Source: Gemmatimonadaceae bacterium (GTDB lineage: Bacteria; Gemmatimonadota; Gemmatimonadetes; Gemmatimonadales; Gemmatimonadaceae). Taken from it: DNA of 64,000 bases. Both the position numbers and the translations under genes were made by a program. The stretch spans positions 24,773 through 88,772 of the forward strand of contig JADZAN010000032.1 of the NCBI GenBank assembly GCA_020852815.1, read 5' to 3'. Positions 49,529 through 56,847 of the stretch are shown here, one piece after another; position 1 is the stretch's first letter; each line of letters starts with the position of its first letter. Under the pieces are notes generated by a model that was given only the letters and a program-made list of their open reading frames with translations, was not told where the DNA came from and searched no databases.

Positions 49529-50925
49529 GCCCGGGCGCGGCCGGGGAAGGCGTTCCCGTCGCCACCGATGGCGGCGATGCCAAGGTACTGGCGACGGCCC
49601 GCGACCACCGCATGCACGGGCGGTTCGATGCGTGCAGCGCGCTGCTGCAGGAGATCCTGGGCCGCGACCCGATGCACGTCGGCGCCATGCTCGAGGGCGC
49701 GCTGCTCTCGCTGGACGTTGGCGACTATCCCGTCGCCGAGCGGTTCCTGCAGGCGTGCCGCCTGTTCGACCCGCGCAACGCCGACCTGTTGCTGCTGTCG
49801 GGGTCCAGTGCGTTCTACCAGCGCGATCCGGAGCGAGCCATTCCCTACCTGCGCGACGCGGCGCGCCTCGCGCCCGGCTCCCTCGACGTGCGCATCGCGC
49901 TCGCCCAGATCCTGTATTCGGCCGGCTTCGATGCCGACGCCCGTGGCGAGATGCACACGGCCTTCACGCTGGCCGCCGTCCCCGGGTCGGACGAAGGGAT
50001 GCGGCGGTCGCTGGCACGCATCGCCGATGGCGACTGGGACGCTGGGTGGCGCGAGTTTGCCTTGCACTGGGAAACGAAGTTTGCCGCTCACTTCCGGGAG
50101 GCGCGGTGGTGGCGTGGCGAGCCGCTCGGCGACGAGGACCTGCACGTCGTGGCGTACGGCGGGCTGGGCGACTCGATCTTCTTCGCGCGCTTCCTCCCGG
50201 TGGCGGCCGCCCGCGCCCGCCAGCTGCACCTGTGCGTGCCGGCGCCGCTGCAACGGCTCCTGTCGGGTGTGCGCGGCGTGGCGTCGCTGACACCGGCGGT
50301 CGACGCGATCCCGCACGGTGCCGTGGTGACCTCGCTGTGGCACCTGGCATGGCTGTTGGGCGGGGAACCCGACCGGTATGCCCCCGAACCGTACCTGGTT
50401 GCCCCTGACGACGGCCCGCGCCTGGAGCCTACGCGCGGATTGCGTGTCGGGATCGCATGGGCCGGGAGCGCCAGGGCCGGGCACAACGTCGATCGGTCGC
50501 CGCCGTCGCTCGCGACCTTGTCGCCGCTGCTCGCGGTGGAGGGGGTGACATGGCTCGGGCTGCACCCGGAGCCCGCGGCGGCCGCCGAGTGCGCGGCCCT
50601 GGGAATCGGGGCGCTGCCGCCGGTGCGCGACTTTGCCGACACGGCGGCGGTGCTGCGCCAGCTGGACCTCGTGATCACCGTCGACAGCTCGGTGTCGAAC
50701 CTGGCGCCGGCGTTAGGCATCCCGACGTGGGTGTTCTGCACGCGCATTCCCGAGATGCGATGGCCCGCGGGGGCGGCGCGCTCGCCCTGGTTCCCGTGGG
50801 CGCGCCCCTTCCGCCGCCGGTCGCTGGGCGACTGGGAGGCGGTCGCCCGTGCCGCCGCCGGCGACCTGCGCCAGCGCGTGGCAACCGGCGCCGACCCCGA
50901 CCTGCCTGCGTACCGTCGGCGTTAG
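49525..50925 (+). CDS. TPR protein with GT9-like glycosyltransferase domain (second of a pair)
   Basis: 466 residues from ATG 49525. It has the same plan as its neighbour: TPR repeats in the first 150 residues (VAERFLQACRLFDPRNADLL), then VAYGGLGDSIFFARFLPVAA and LDLVITVDSSVSNLAPALGI, IPTWVFCTRIPEMRWPAG. Tandem duplication followed by divergence explains the pair; the C-terminal block is best conserved. Its stop overlaps the convergent kinase gene's stop by 4 bases, leaving no room for a terminator between them. Confidence 0.75.
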   Translation: MSPGAAGEGVPVATDGGDAKVLATARDHRMHGRFDACSALLQEILGRDPMHVGAMLEGALLSLDVGDYPVAERFLQACRLFDPRNADLLLLSGSSAFYQRDPERAIPYLRDAARLAPGSLDVRIALAQILYSAGFDADARGEMHTAFTLAAVPGSDEGMRRSLARIADGDWDAGWREFALHWETKFAAHFREARWWRGEPLGDEDLHVVAYGGLGDSIFFARFLPVAAARARQLHLCVPAPLQRLLSGVRGVASLTPAVDAIPHGAVVTSLWHLAWLLGGEPDRYAPEPYLVAPDDGPRLEPTRGLRVGIAWAGSARAGHNVDRSPPSLATLSPLLAVEGVTWLGLHPEPAAAAECAALGIGALPPVRDFADTAAVLRQLDLVITVDSSVSNLAPALGIPTWVFCTRIPEMRWPAGAARSPWFPWARPFRRRSLGDWEAVARAAAGDLRQRVATGADPDLPAYRRR

Positions 50926-51869
50926 GCGCGGTGCCAGGCGGCGATCTCGTGCGATGCCGCTTGCAGCTGCTGGAGGTCGCGCACGAGCTCGAGCGTGTAC
51001 ACGGGGACGCTGGCCACCACGTCGACCACGCGCGAGACGTGGCGCTGCCCCTCGCGGTCACCCAGCAGCGCCCCCATCTTCGCGAAATGCGACAACGCAA
51101 TGATGGCGTCAATCGAGCCTAACGCGACCCGTCGCACGGGAACCGTCGCCTCCTCCGGCGCCTTCGAGGCTATGACATAGAGCGCCGCCAGCGGCAACGG
51201 CTGCGAGGCAACCTGGTCACCGTGCATCGTGTCCACCACGCGCCACCGCGGCAGGTCGGGCGCGCGCAGGTCGCGCGTGCGCGGGAAGTGCGCGGCACTC
51301 TCCTGCCGCAACCGGACGCTGGGAACGCCGGGGACCACGCGAATGGGTGATCCCGGGAGGATCGCCAGCGCATCGTCCGAGACGAGCTGCGCCCCCTCAT
51401 ACGTCATCGCCGCTGCCAACGTCGACTTCCCCGTGAACTTGGGCGCCATGAAACCGATCGCGCTGCCGTCGATGGCCACCGCGCTCGCATGCAAGGTGAC
51501 CGCCCCTTCGGCGTGCAGCATCGTCGCCATCACACGCCCGAGAATGTCCATCGACGCCAAGTCGTGGTCGCAGCCGGCTCCCGGCCACCAGCGAATCTCG
51601 CCGCTCGCCGCCGACAGGTCGAAGGTCCCGCTATCGGTATAGGTGAGGCGATACGCCCCGGGGCCCAGCAGGTCGAGCGTGACCGTCGCACCGTAGGCCA
51701 CATCCTCCGTCCCGATACGCGTCGCACCAGGAACCTCGGGCGGCGTCCCCGGCAGCGACACGAGGCGCCACTCCGCAGGCGTCCCGTCAGCAGCCGCTTC
51801 ATGCAGCTCGGCTAGCGGGTGGTCGCTCTCGACCAGGCGCCCGAAGGCGCGATATCGTCTGGGTGTCAT
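50922..51869 (-). CDS. HPr-kinase-like protein, putative lasso-peptide tail kinase
   Basis: 315 residues. The C-terminal half is an HprK-like P-loop kinase: TLHASAVAIDGSAIGFMAPK leads into the Walker A variant APKFTGKST (residues 142-150), and LVSDDALAI (162-170) matches the LVxDD motif of HPr kinases. The N-terminal domain is unlike HprK. Homologues (ThcoK, PadeK, PsmK) phosphorylate the C-terminal Ser of lasso precursors. Both precursors here have a Ser one residue from the C-terminus, so tail phosphorylation is a testable inference. No PTS gene is nearby. Confidence 0.85.
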   Translation of the reverse strand: MTPRRYRAFGRLVESDHPLAELHEAAADGTPAEWRLVSLPGTPPEVPGATRIGTEDVAYGATVTLDLLGPGAYRLTYTDSGTFDLSAASGEIRWWPGAGCDHDLASMDILGRVMATMLHAEGAVTLHASAVAIDGSAIGFMAPKFTGKSTLAAAMTYEGAQLVSDDALAILPGSPIRVVPGVPSVRLRQESAAHFPRTRDLRAPDLPRWRVVDTMHGDQVASQPLPLAALYVIASKAPEEATVPVRRVALGSIDAIIALSHFAKMGALLGDREGQRHVSRVVDVVASVPVYTLELVRDLQQLQAASHEIAAWHRA

Positions 51870-51884
51870 GGTCTGCAGTTACCG

Positions 51885-52685
51885 TCAGTACTGCGAAAGC
51901 CCCCCAGTGCGCCGGGCATATCGAAAGGCAAGCGCGATCGCCGCCACACCAACCGACCCGAGCACGAGGATGAAAAGGAGAAGCATCCCGACGTCGCCGA
52001 GGACCGTTGAAAACGGCCGCCCCTCGAGCAGGAGCATGCGAAAGGCGCGCAAGCCATATGACAGCGGGACAAATCCCGCGAGCGAGCGCAGCCACGACGG
52101 GATGACGTGCACCGGATAGTACACGCCGCCAAGGAAGGTGGACGCGAGCAACACCGCGCTCATCACCGGGCCGCTGGTGCGAAAGGCAATCTGCGACGCC
52201 GTCATCAAGAGTCCGAACGGGAGATACGCCGCCGCCAGCAGCATGAGGACGAGGAACGCCTGCGGAACGCTCGTCCACGCGATCGACGCGCCTAACGCAA
52301 CGCCGCCCACCAGGAGGAGCGTGCTGCGCAGCAGGGTCCAGAGGAAACCGTACGCGGACAGCCCCGCAAAGATCACGACCGGCGGCGTGGGGGTCAGAAA
52401 GAGCGAGTCGAGCGTCCCGCTCGTTGCCGCCGTCCCCACATTCGAAGGCACCGTGCCGATCGCCTCGGTGATGATCGTCGTGGCGACCATGCCGGCAAGG
52501 ACGAACGCGAAGTACTGCCCCCCCTCACCCTGGATGGAGCGCGCCATGGTCCCCTGCAGCGCGCCGGCGACGAAATAGAGCGGCACCACCGTGGCCGCCA
52601 GGCCGATGAGCGAAAAGACGGTCGCCAGCCGATAGCTCGACGCCGCGCGCCAGGACGTCCGCACCATCGCAAGGATGACTCTCAT
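51885..52685 (-). CDS. ABC-2 type permease of the lasso locus
   Basis: 266 residues, six transmembrane helices and a typical ABC-2 layout (SIQGEGGQYFAFVLAGMVAT, GTVPSNVGTAATSGTLDSLF, LTPTPPVVIFAG as the coupling region). It pairs with the ATPase gene, which it overlaps by 4 bases, and is probably the exporter or immunity pump for the peptide. Lasso clusters usually carry a fused McjD-type exporter, so this form is different. Confidence 0.88.
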   Translation of the reverse strand: MRVILAMVRTSWRAASSYRLATVFSLIGLAATVVPLYFVAGALQGTMARSIQGEGGQYFAFVLAGMVATTIITEAIGTVPSNVGTAATSGTLDSLFLTPTPPVVIFAGLSAYGFLWTLLRSTLLLVGGVALGASIAWTSVPQAFLVLMLLAAAYLPFGLLMTASQIAFRTSGPVMSAVLLASTFLGGVYYPVHVIPSWLRSLAGFVPLSYGLRAFRMLLLEGRPFSTVLGDVGMLLLFILVLGSVGVAAIALAFRYARRTGGLSQY

Positions 52686-53731
52686 GGGTCCCCCCCACGC
52701 TGCGCCACCACCCGCTCCAGGAGTTCACCCAACGAAAGCCCCATGCGCTCGAAGCGCGACACCACGACGCCGTCGGCCACGAGACGGCGTAGCGTTTCCG
52801 ATGCCTCGTTCGCCGTCCCGAGATCGGGGAACTCAACCACACTCCAACCGTCATGGGTCGCGAGCTCGTCGAGCAACCGCGCGCCGCTGCGCCGCAGCGA
52901 GGGATGGCCAGCGTCGCGCACCCACGCGCGATACACGTGATCGGCGAACTGATCGGCGAGTCGCGCGGCGGTGTCGATGGCGAGGACCCGACCGCGATCC
53001 AGCACCAAGACGCGGTCGCAAAGCCCGAACGCCTCCTCCGCCATATGCGTCGCGAGGACGACGGTTCGGTCACGCGTCACGACTTGCTCCCTCACGAAAT
53101 CCCGGAATCGCTGGGCCGAGACCGGGTCCAGGCTCCTCGTCGGCTCATCCAGCAGGAGAATGGGGGGATCGGTCATGAGCGCACGCGCCAGCGACAACCG
53201 CTGCTTCATTCCCGACGAGAAGGTCCCCAGCAGGCGCTGCCCAGTGTCCGCAAGGTCGACCAGTCGCAGGACCGAGTCGATCCGATCCTCCACCTCGCCC
53301 CGCGGAACGTCATAGAGGGCCGCGAAGAGGCGAAGATTCTCGCGCGCGTTCAGGCGCCAGTTCATCGCCCGCTCGTTGGCGAAGACCACCCCGACCTGCG
53401 CCCTCGCCTTGCGCGTCTCCCGCGCCACATCGAATCCCTGCAACTGGATGCGACCGCCCTCGGCGGTCACGAGCCCCGTAATGCACTTGAAGAGCGTCGT
53501 CTTTCCCGCGCCATTGGGACCAAGGATGCCGAAGAACTCGCCCCGCGGAACGCTGAACGAAACGCCGCGCAGGCTCTCCACCCACTCCCGATGCGTCGGA
53601 TGACGAAGGGTCTGCCAGAGCGTGCGATAGCTCGGGAACCGCTTGTGGATCTCGCTGACGACTAGCGCGGACGGGGCCCCGGAATCGTGCGCGCGCGCTT
53701 GTCCGTCGACGAGCGTCTCGGTCGTGGTCAT
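52682..53731 (-). CDS. ABC transporter ATP-binding protein of the lasso locus
   Basis: 349 residues. Walker A GPNGAGKTTL (residues 71-80), signature SSGMKQRLSLARAL, Walker B ILLLDEPTRSLDP, and a C-terminal extension of about 110 residues as in DrrA/ABC-2 exporters of polysaccharides and antibiotics. It is about 300 bases downstream of precursor 1 and insulated from it by a terminator, so it needs its own promoter in 53732-53967. Confidence 0.9.
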   Translation of the reverse strand: MTTTETLVDGQARAHDSGAPSALVVSEIHKRFPSYRTLWQTLRHPTHREWVESLRGVSFSVPRGEFFGILGPNGAGKTTLFKCITGLVTAEGGRIQLQGFDVARETRKARAQVGVVFANERAMNWRLNARENLRLFAALYDVPRGEVEDRIDSVLRLVDLADTGQRLLGTFSSGMKQRLSLARALMTDPPILLLDEPTRSLDPVSAQRFRDFVREQVVTRDRTVVLATHMAEEAFGLCDRVLVLDRGRVLAIDTAARLADQFADHVYRAWVRDAGHPSLRRSGARLLDELATHDGWSVVEFPDLGTANEASETLRRLVADGVVVSRFERMGLSLGELLERVVAQRGGDP

Positions 53732-53967
53732 GCCGGGAGAATAGTGGCTCGGAGAAGCGGTGGAGAGTCCAACCGGTTCTCGCGCGGAGCTCCTGAGACG
53801 CTCACGCCGGAACCGACTGCGTCAACCACACGCGCAAGATGGGCATGCAGACGACGCGCCGCGTCCCCCCGGCGACACGATTGCGGGGCCCCCGCGTCAC
53901 ACATCGTCGCGGAGGAGAGCGAATGGCGCGACCCAGGGTGCGCCTGACGGCGCGACACCGCGAACGC

Positions 53968-54005
53968 AAAAACGACACATGGGGTCGGATTTCTCCGACC
54001 CCATG
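53968..54005 (-). terminator. intrinsic terminator of lasso precursor 1
   Basis: A perfect 12-bp stem (53978-53989 with 53994-54005, loop of four) begins 22 bases past the precursor stop, followed on the minus strand by TGTCGTTTTT. It has the same GGGGYCGGA stem core and the same tail as the terminator of precursor 2. Confidence 0.92.
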
Positions 54006-54026
54006 GTTCCAACAACCCCGGCATTG

Positions 54027-54206
54027 CTAGCGCGAGATGTTCGGCGCCAGACATACCGTCGGCAGTCCGCCCGGGCCGTAGACGGGAGTGCTCCCGATCG
54101 ACGTGCCGATGCCGGGAACAGCGAAAGAGTCGCTGCCACCGACGCATCCGAGTTGGGTCAACTCGCGAAACGATCCCAGCCTGATCACCCGCGGTCTCTC
54201 ATACAT
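54027..54206 (-). CDS. lasso-peptide precursor 1
   Basis: 59 residues from ATG 54206, with GGAGG 5-6 bases upstream. The leader MYERPRVIRLGSFRELTQ matches the lasso leader pattern YxxPxxxxLGxFRxLT; the conserved Thr is at -2. The predicted core of 41 residues begins LGCVGGSD, so an 8-residue Leu1-Asp8 ring is expected. The tail contains PGIGTSIGSTPVYGPGG and ends CLAPNISR. Cys3 lies in the ring and Cys34 near the end. Most known lasso cores have 15-26 residues. It is 45/59 identical to precursor 2. Alternative: another RiPP class using the same enzymes. Confidence 0.88.
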   Translation of the reverse strand: MYERPRVIRLGSFRELTQLGCVGGSDSFAVPGIGTSIGSTPVYGPGGLPTVCLAPNISR

Positions 54207-54324
54207 GAACACCTCCAGTATCGAGACGCATCGGACTGGATTCCGATGTGCCGGGACAGCCCTGCATGAGACGGGCCGACCGATCAACTTCTGATGCCGC
54301 CACCGCAAGGCTGCCCCGGCAGCG

Positions 54325-54352
54325 CTAATCTTGGGTCGGGGCCAAAAGTCAG
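54325..54352 (-). promoter_or_regulatory. candidate promoter of lasso precursor 1
   Basis: CTGACT (54352-54347) and GATTAG (54330-54325) with a 16-base spacer, minus strand. Both boxes are weak, fitting an activator-dependent promoter. A start near 54318 would put the TGTGA-type motif centred at about -60 and leave a leader of about 112 bases. Confidence 0.35.
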
Positions 54353-54368
54353 CAATGGGTCACGTGGT

Positions 54369-54390
54369 TGTGTGACATGCGACACACTTC
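54369..54390. promoter_or_regulatory. shared upstream motif of precursor 1 (CRP/FNR-like site)
   Basis: TGTGTGAC-N6-CACACTTC. The inner part TGTGA-N6-ACACA is close to the CRP-family consensus TGTGA-N6-TCACA. The same 16 fixed bases with the same six-base spacer occur upstream of precursor 2. Confidence 0.5.
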
Positions 54391-54496
54391 GCTGCACCTC
54401 CGCCGCAAGAGCGCGCCGGGCCACCCGCGGCACGGTACCGGCCGGTGTTCTTCCAGCTTCAGGAGTGGTTATCCAGACTCTGGAAATCGGGTCCTG

Positions 54497-54528
54497 AAAA
54501 GCACAAGGGACCGGATTGCTCCGGCCCC
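54497..54528 (-). terminator. intrinsic terminator of lasso precursor 2
   Basis: A 9-bp stem (54507-54515 with 54520-54528, one G-U pair on the minus-strand RNA, loop of four) lies 20 bases past the stop, followed by TTGTGCTTTT. Matches the design of the precursor 1 terminator. Confidence 0.8.
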
Positions 54529-54548
54529 AAGGCTTGTCGTCGCCGCGG

Positions 54549-54728
54549 TTAGCGCGAGACGTTCGGCGCCAGACACACCGTCGGCTGTCCATTCGAGCCA
54601 TAGATCGGCGTTCCACCGATCGAGGTCCCGATGCCGGGCACGGAGAAGGAGTCAGTCCCCCCCACGCACCCAAGCTGGGTCAGCTGACGGAAAGTGCCGA
54701 GACGTACCACGGTCGGCTTCTGGTACAT
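54549..54728 (-). CDS. lasso-peptide precursor 2
   Basis: 59 residues from ATG 54728, with AAGGGAG 6 bases upstream. The leader is MYQKPTVVRLGTFRQLTQ; the predicted 41-residue core begins LGCVGGTD and ends CLAPNVSR. Ring, both Cys, the PGIGTSIGG centre and the penultimate Ser are the same as in precursor 1; differences cluster at core positions 21-30 (PIYGSNGQ for PVYGPGGL) and are conservative elsewhere. This pattern suggests selection on the structure. It lies closest to the cyclase gene and is read in the same direction. Confidence 0.88.
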   Translation of the reverse strand: MYQKPTVVRLGTFRQLTQLGCVGGTDSFSVPGIGTSIGGTPIYGSNGQPTVCLAPNVSR

Positions 54729-54795
54729 TTCGAACTCCCTTGTCAGGGTTACCGGGCCAGTGCCCCGGCGGCAATGCGGCTCCCCCGCCGCTTTT

Positions 54796-54839
54796 GAGCG
54801 AGTACTGCTCGCTCGAAGTCCTACAGATGCAAGTCCTAC
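54796..54839 (-). promoter_or_regulatory. repeats in the 5' leader of precursor 2
   Basis: Two features in the 139-base cyclase-precursor gap: an inverted repeat GAGCGAG-N5-CTCGCTC (54796-54814) and a 9-bp direct repeat AAGTCCTAC at 54816-54824 and 54831-54839 (15-base period). They fall inside the predicted transcript leader and could control translation or bind a regulator. Precursor 1 lacks them. Confidence 0.4.
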
Positions 54840-54852
54840 GCAAGCACCGTGC

Positions 54853-54881
54853 AATTTCAGATTTTTCTCACGATCCGGCAA
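54853..54881 (-). promoter_or_regulatory. candidate promoter of lasso precursor 2
   Basis: TTGCCG (54881-54876) and GAAATT (54858-54853), 17-base spacer, in the locally AT-rich 3' end of the cyclase gene. A start near 54846 would give a leader of about 118 bases and centre the upstream TGTGA motif at about -63, like precursor 1. Confidence 0.35.
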
Positions 54882-56787
54882 CCGGGAAAGCATTGCCGAT
54901 GTGTGACCTCGCCCACACTTCAGCAAGAATCGTGTACACAGCCTCCAATCCGGCGCTCTCAGGTCGGCCATCGCGCAAGTTAGCACCCACTTCTGACAGC
55001 GCCCCGACATCCAGGATCCCCATCTGCGTCAGGATCGAATTCCGAGCGAACTCGTCGATAAGGCCACTCATGCGCTGCTGCAGCGCGCGCTGAAGCAGTC
55101 CCTCCGTAGTTCCAGTTGGACGATGGCGATTGCCGGTGACGGAGTGCGGCAACACATCGGTGAGGGACGCACGCATCAGCATCTTTACCTGCCAACCATC
55201 TCGCCGCTCCCAGCGCGGTCGCGTGGCTGCAAATCGGAGGAGGCGAGAGTCGGCGAGCGGCGCTCGCAGCTCCACCCCCTCCTTGAGATACAGTCGAAAC
55301 GCCTCGGCGAAGACGCGCGGAAAGAATGGGTGCGTGAGCAACCAGCGTCGCTCGAAATTAGCGGCGCTCCCCGCCTTGCGACGGTCGGGGAAGTTCGCTT
55401 TGTGCCTGGCGGGAAGCCCTACACGTTCGGCGAAGTCGCGTCGAATCCACGGGGGCAACGGGCGATCGAAGGGATCCGGATAGGGGGCGCCGCGAACCGC
55501 TGTCAGGAGCGAGTTCCCCAGCGGGCCAACGTTGGGCCACAGCGCGAGCCGAAAGAAGGCCCGCCAGTCGCGTCCCCCCTCCAGACGCCTCCATTCCTTG
55601 ATTAGTGTGCGCAGCTTCCCGTGGCGAACCAGGTCCGCGAGATACGACGGTTCGCCAGAGAAAAGCTGATCGCCGCCACTACCATTGAGCAGGACCCGCG
55701 CCCCCTGCGACCGCGCAGCACGCGCCAGCGCCTCCTGGAACTCGGCGTACGCATGGCCGAACGGTTCATGACGCGTCGACGCGCCGTCTGCAATCGTGGC
55801 GAAAATCGGGAGCGTGGTCGCATCGATCCACTGCGTCTCCCCACCGCACAGCTGCAAGACGTCACGAATGACGTCGTCCTCACGCCCAGGATCGCCCTCC
55901 GGGTACGATACGGAGACCGCGTGCAGACGTTCCCCCGCATCGCGGCGTGCGAGCGCGTACACGGCCGTGGAGTCTCGTCCGCCGCTCAACCCGACCGTCA
56001 CCTCGCCGGTGGCGGGGAGACGCTCACGCACCGCCGCCTCCATCAGTTGGCGCAGCTCGACCTTCGCCTCCTCGAACGGCACCGCGGGTCGCTCGTCGCC
56101 GAGGAAGGTCGGGGGAGAGAAGGTGCTCACGCGCTCGACGCTTCGGGCTATGTCGCTCGCAGCGAGCGAGGCGCGGACCATCGATCCAGCCGGCACGAGC
56201 TCGACGCCGAGGTAGGCCGACTCGCGCGGTGACTCATAGCGCCCGGCGGCCGCCTCGGCGAGCCAGGGGACGTTGAGGCGGGCGTCGACTCCGGGAAGAT
56301 GCGTGAGGGGGGACGCCTCGCTCGCGAAGGCAATGGAGTCGCGTGTCGCCGCGAAATAGAGCGATCGAAGCCCACCCCAGTCGCGGGCGGCGAGGAGCGT
56401 CCGAGTCGAGGCATCGATGGCGACGAATGCGTAGTCACCCTCGAGACGCTCGATCGCTCGCTCGCCCCAGGCGTCGAGGGCGGCGGCGATCAGGTCGGAC
56501 GGGGTGCGCGAGGCGAGTTGCGCCCCTGCCGCCCGGAGCTCGGCAATCAGGTCGTCGATGTAGTAGAGCGTCGCATCGCTGGCGACCGAATACTGGCCGT
56601 ATCGCCCGATGGCCGTCCCCGTCCACGCCGTCTGCCATTGGAAGGGCGAGGCGCCGAGCCATGATCCGGGCTGGGCCGCGACGATGGTCGGGGTGTCGCC
56701 GCGGAGCGACTGGCGGGTGAGGAGCGCCCCTATGAGGGTGTCGCCGCGCTGCTGCAACGGACCACACCAAGTCGCCAGCGCGGTCAT
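54868..56787 (-). CDS. lasso-peptide cyclase C (asparagine-synthetase-like)
   Basis: 639 residues. The N-terminal glutaminase-type domain keeps the fold signature LEGDYAFVAID (115-125), but there is no Cys at position 2 and so no glutaminase activity, as in lasso cyclases. The synthetase domain has the ATP pyrophosphatase motif LSGGRDST (267-274) and LNGSGGDQLFSG (367-378). It adenylates the ring Asp (predicted core Asp8) and closes the amide with the core N-terminus. It is adjacent to both precursors. A true AsnB is unlikely given this context and the missing Cys. Confidence 0.93.
   Translation of the reverse strand: MTALATWCGPLQQRGDTLIGALLTRQSLRGDTPTIVAAQPGSWLGASPFQWQTAWTGTAIGRYGQYSVASDATLYYIDDLIAELRAAGAQLASRTPSDLIAAALDAWGERAIERLEGDYAFVAIDASTRTLLAARDWGGLRSLYFAATRDSIAFASEASPLTHLPGVDARLNVPWLAEAAAGRYESPRESAYLGVELVPAGSMVRASLAASDIARSVERVSTFSPPTFLGDERPAVPFEEAKVELRQLMEAAVRERLPATGEVTVGLSGGRDSTAVYALARRDAGERLHAVSVSYPEGDPGREDDVIRDVLQLCGGETQWIDATTLPIFATIADGASTRHEPFGHAYAEFQEALARAARSQGARVLLNGSGGDQLFSGEPSYLADLVRHGKLRTLIKEWRRLEGGRDWRAFFRLALWPNVGPLGNSLLTAVRGAPYPDPFDRPLPPWIRRDFAERVGLPARHKANFPDRRKAGSAANFERRWLLTHPFFPRVFAEAFRLYLKEGVELRAPLADSRLLRFAATRPRWERRDGWQVKMLMRASLTDVLPHSVTGNRHRPTGTTEGLLQRALQQRMSGLIDEFARNSILTQMGILDVGALSEVGANLRDGRPESAGLEAVYTILAEVWARSHIGNAFPVAGS
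54900..54921. promoter_or_regulatory. shared upstream motif of precursor 2 (CRP/FNR-like site)
   Basis: TGTGTGAC-N6-CACACTTC, inside the last codons of the cyclase gene. It matches 54369-54390 at all 16 fixed positions, although the surrounding sequence is different. Confidence 0.5.
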
Positions 56788-56847
56788 GTTGACGGGGGAG
56801 GTAGGCGCGACCGGGAGGAGGGGACGCGACGGCGTCCCCGGCCTCGG

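Larger units (their letters stand above)
54207..54548. other. region between the two precursor cassettes
   Basis: About 340 bases holding, in the minus direction, the terminator of precursor 2 (54528-54497), the shared upstream motif (54390-54369), a candidate promoter (54352-54325) and a 5' leader of about 110 bases before precursor 1. No further gene is seen. Confidence 0.6.

Noticed and set aside
50922..51869. HPr kinase/phosphorylase of sugar regulation
   Set aside because: Only the P-loop half resembles HprK, no PTS genes are present, and the context matches lasso tail kinases.
54868..56787. Ordinary asparagine synthetase (asnB)
   Set aside because: No Cys at position 2 for glutamine hydrolysis, and it lies directly between a PqqD-like gene and two lasso precursors.
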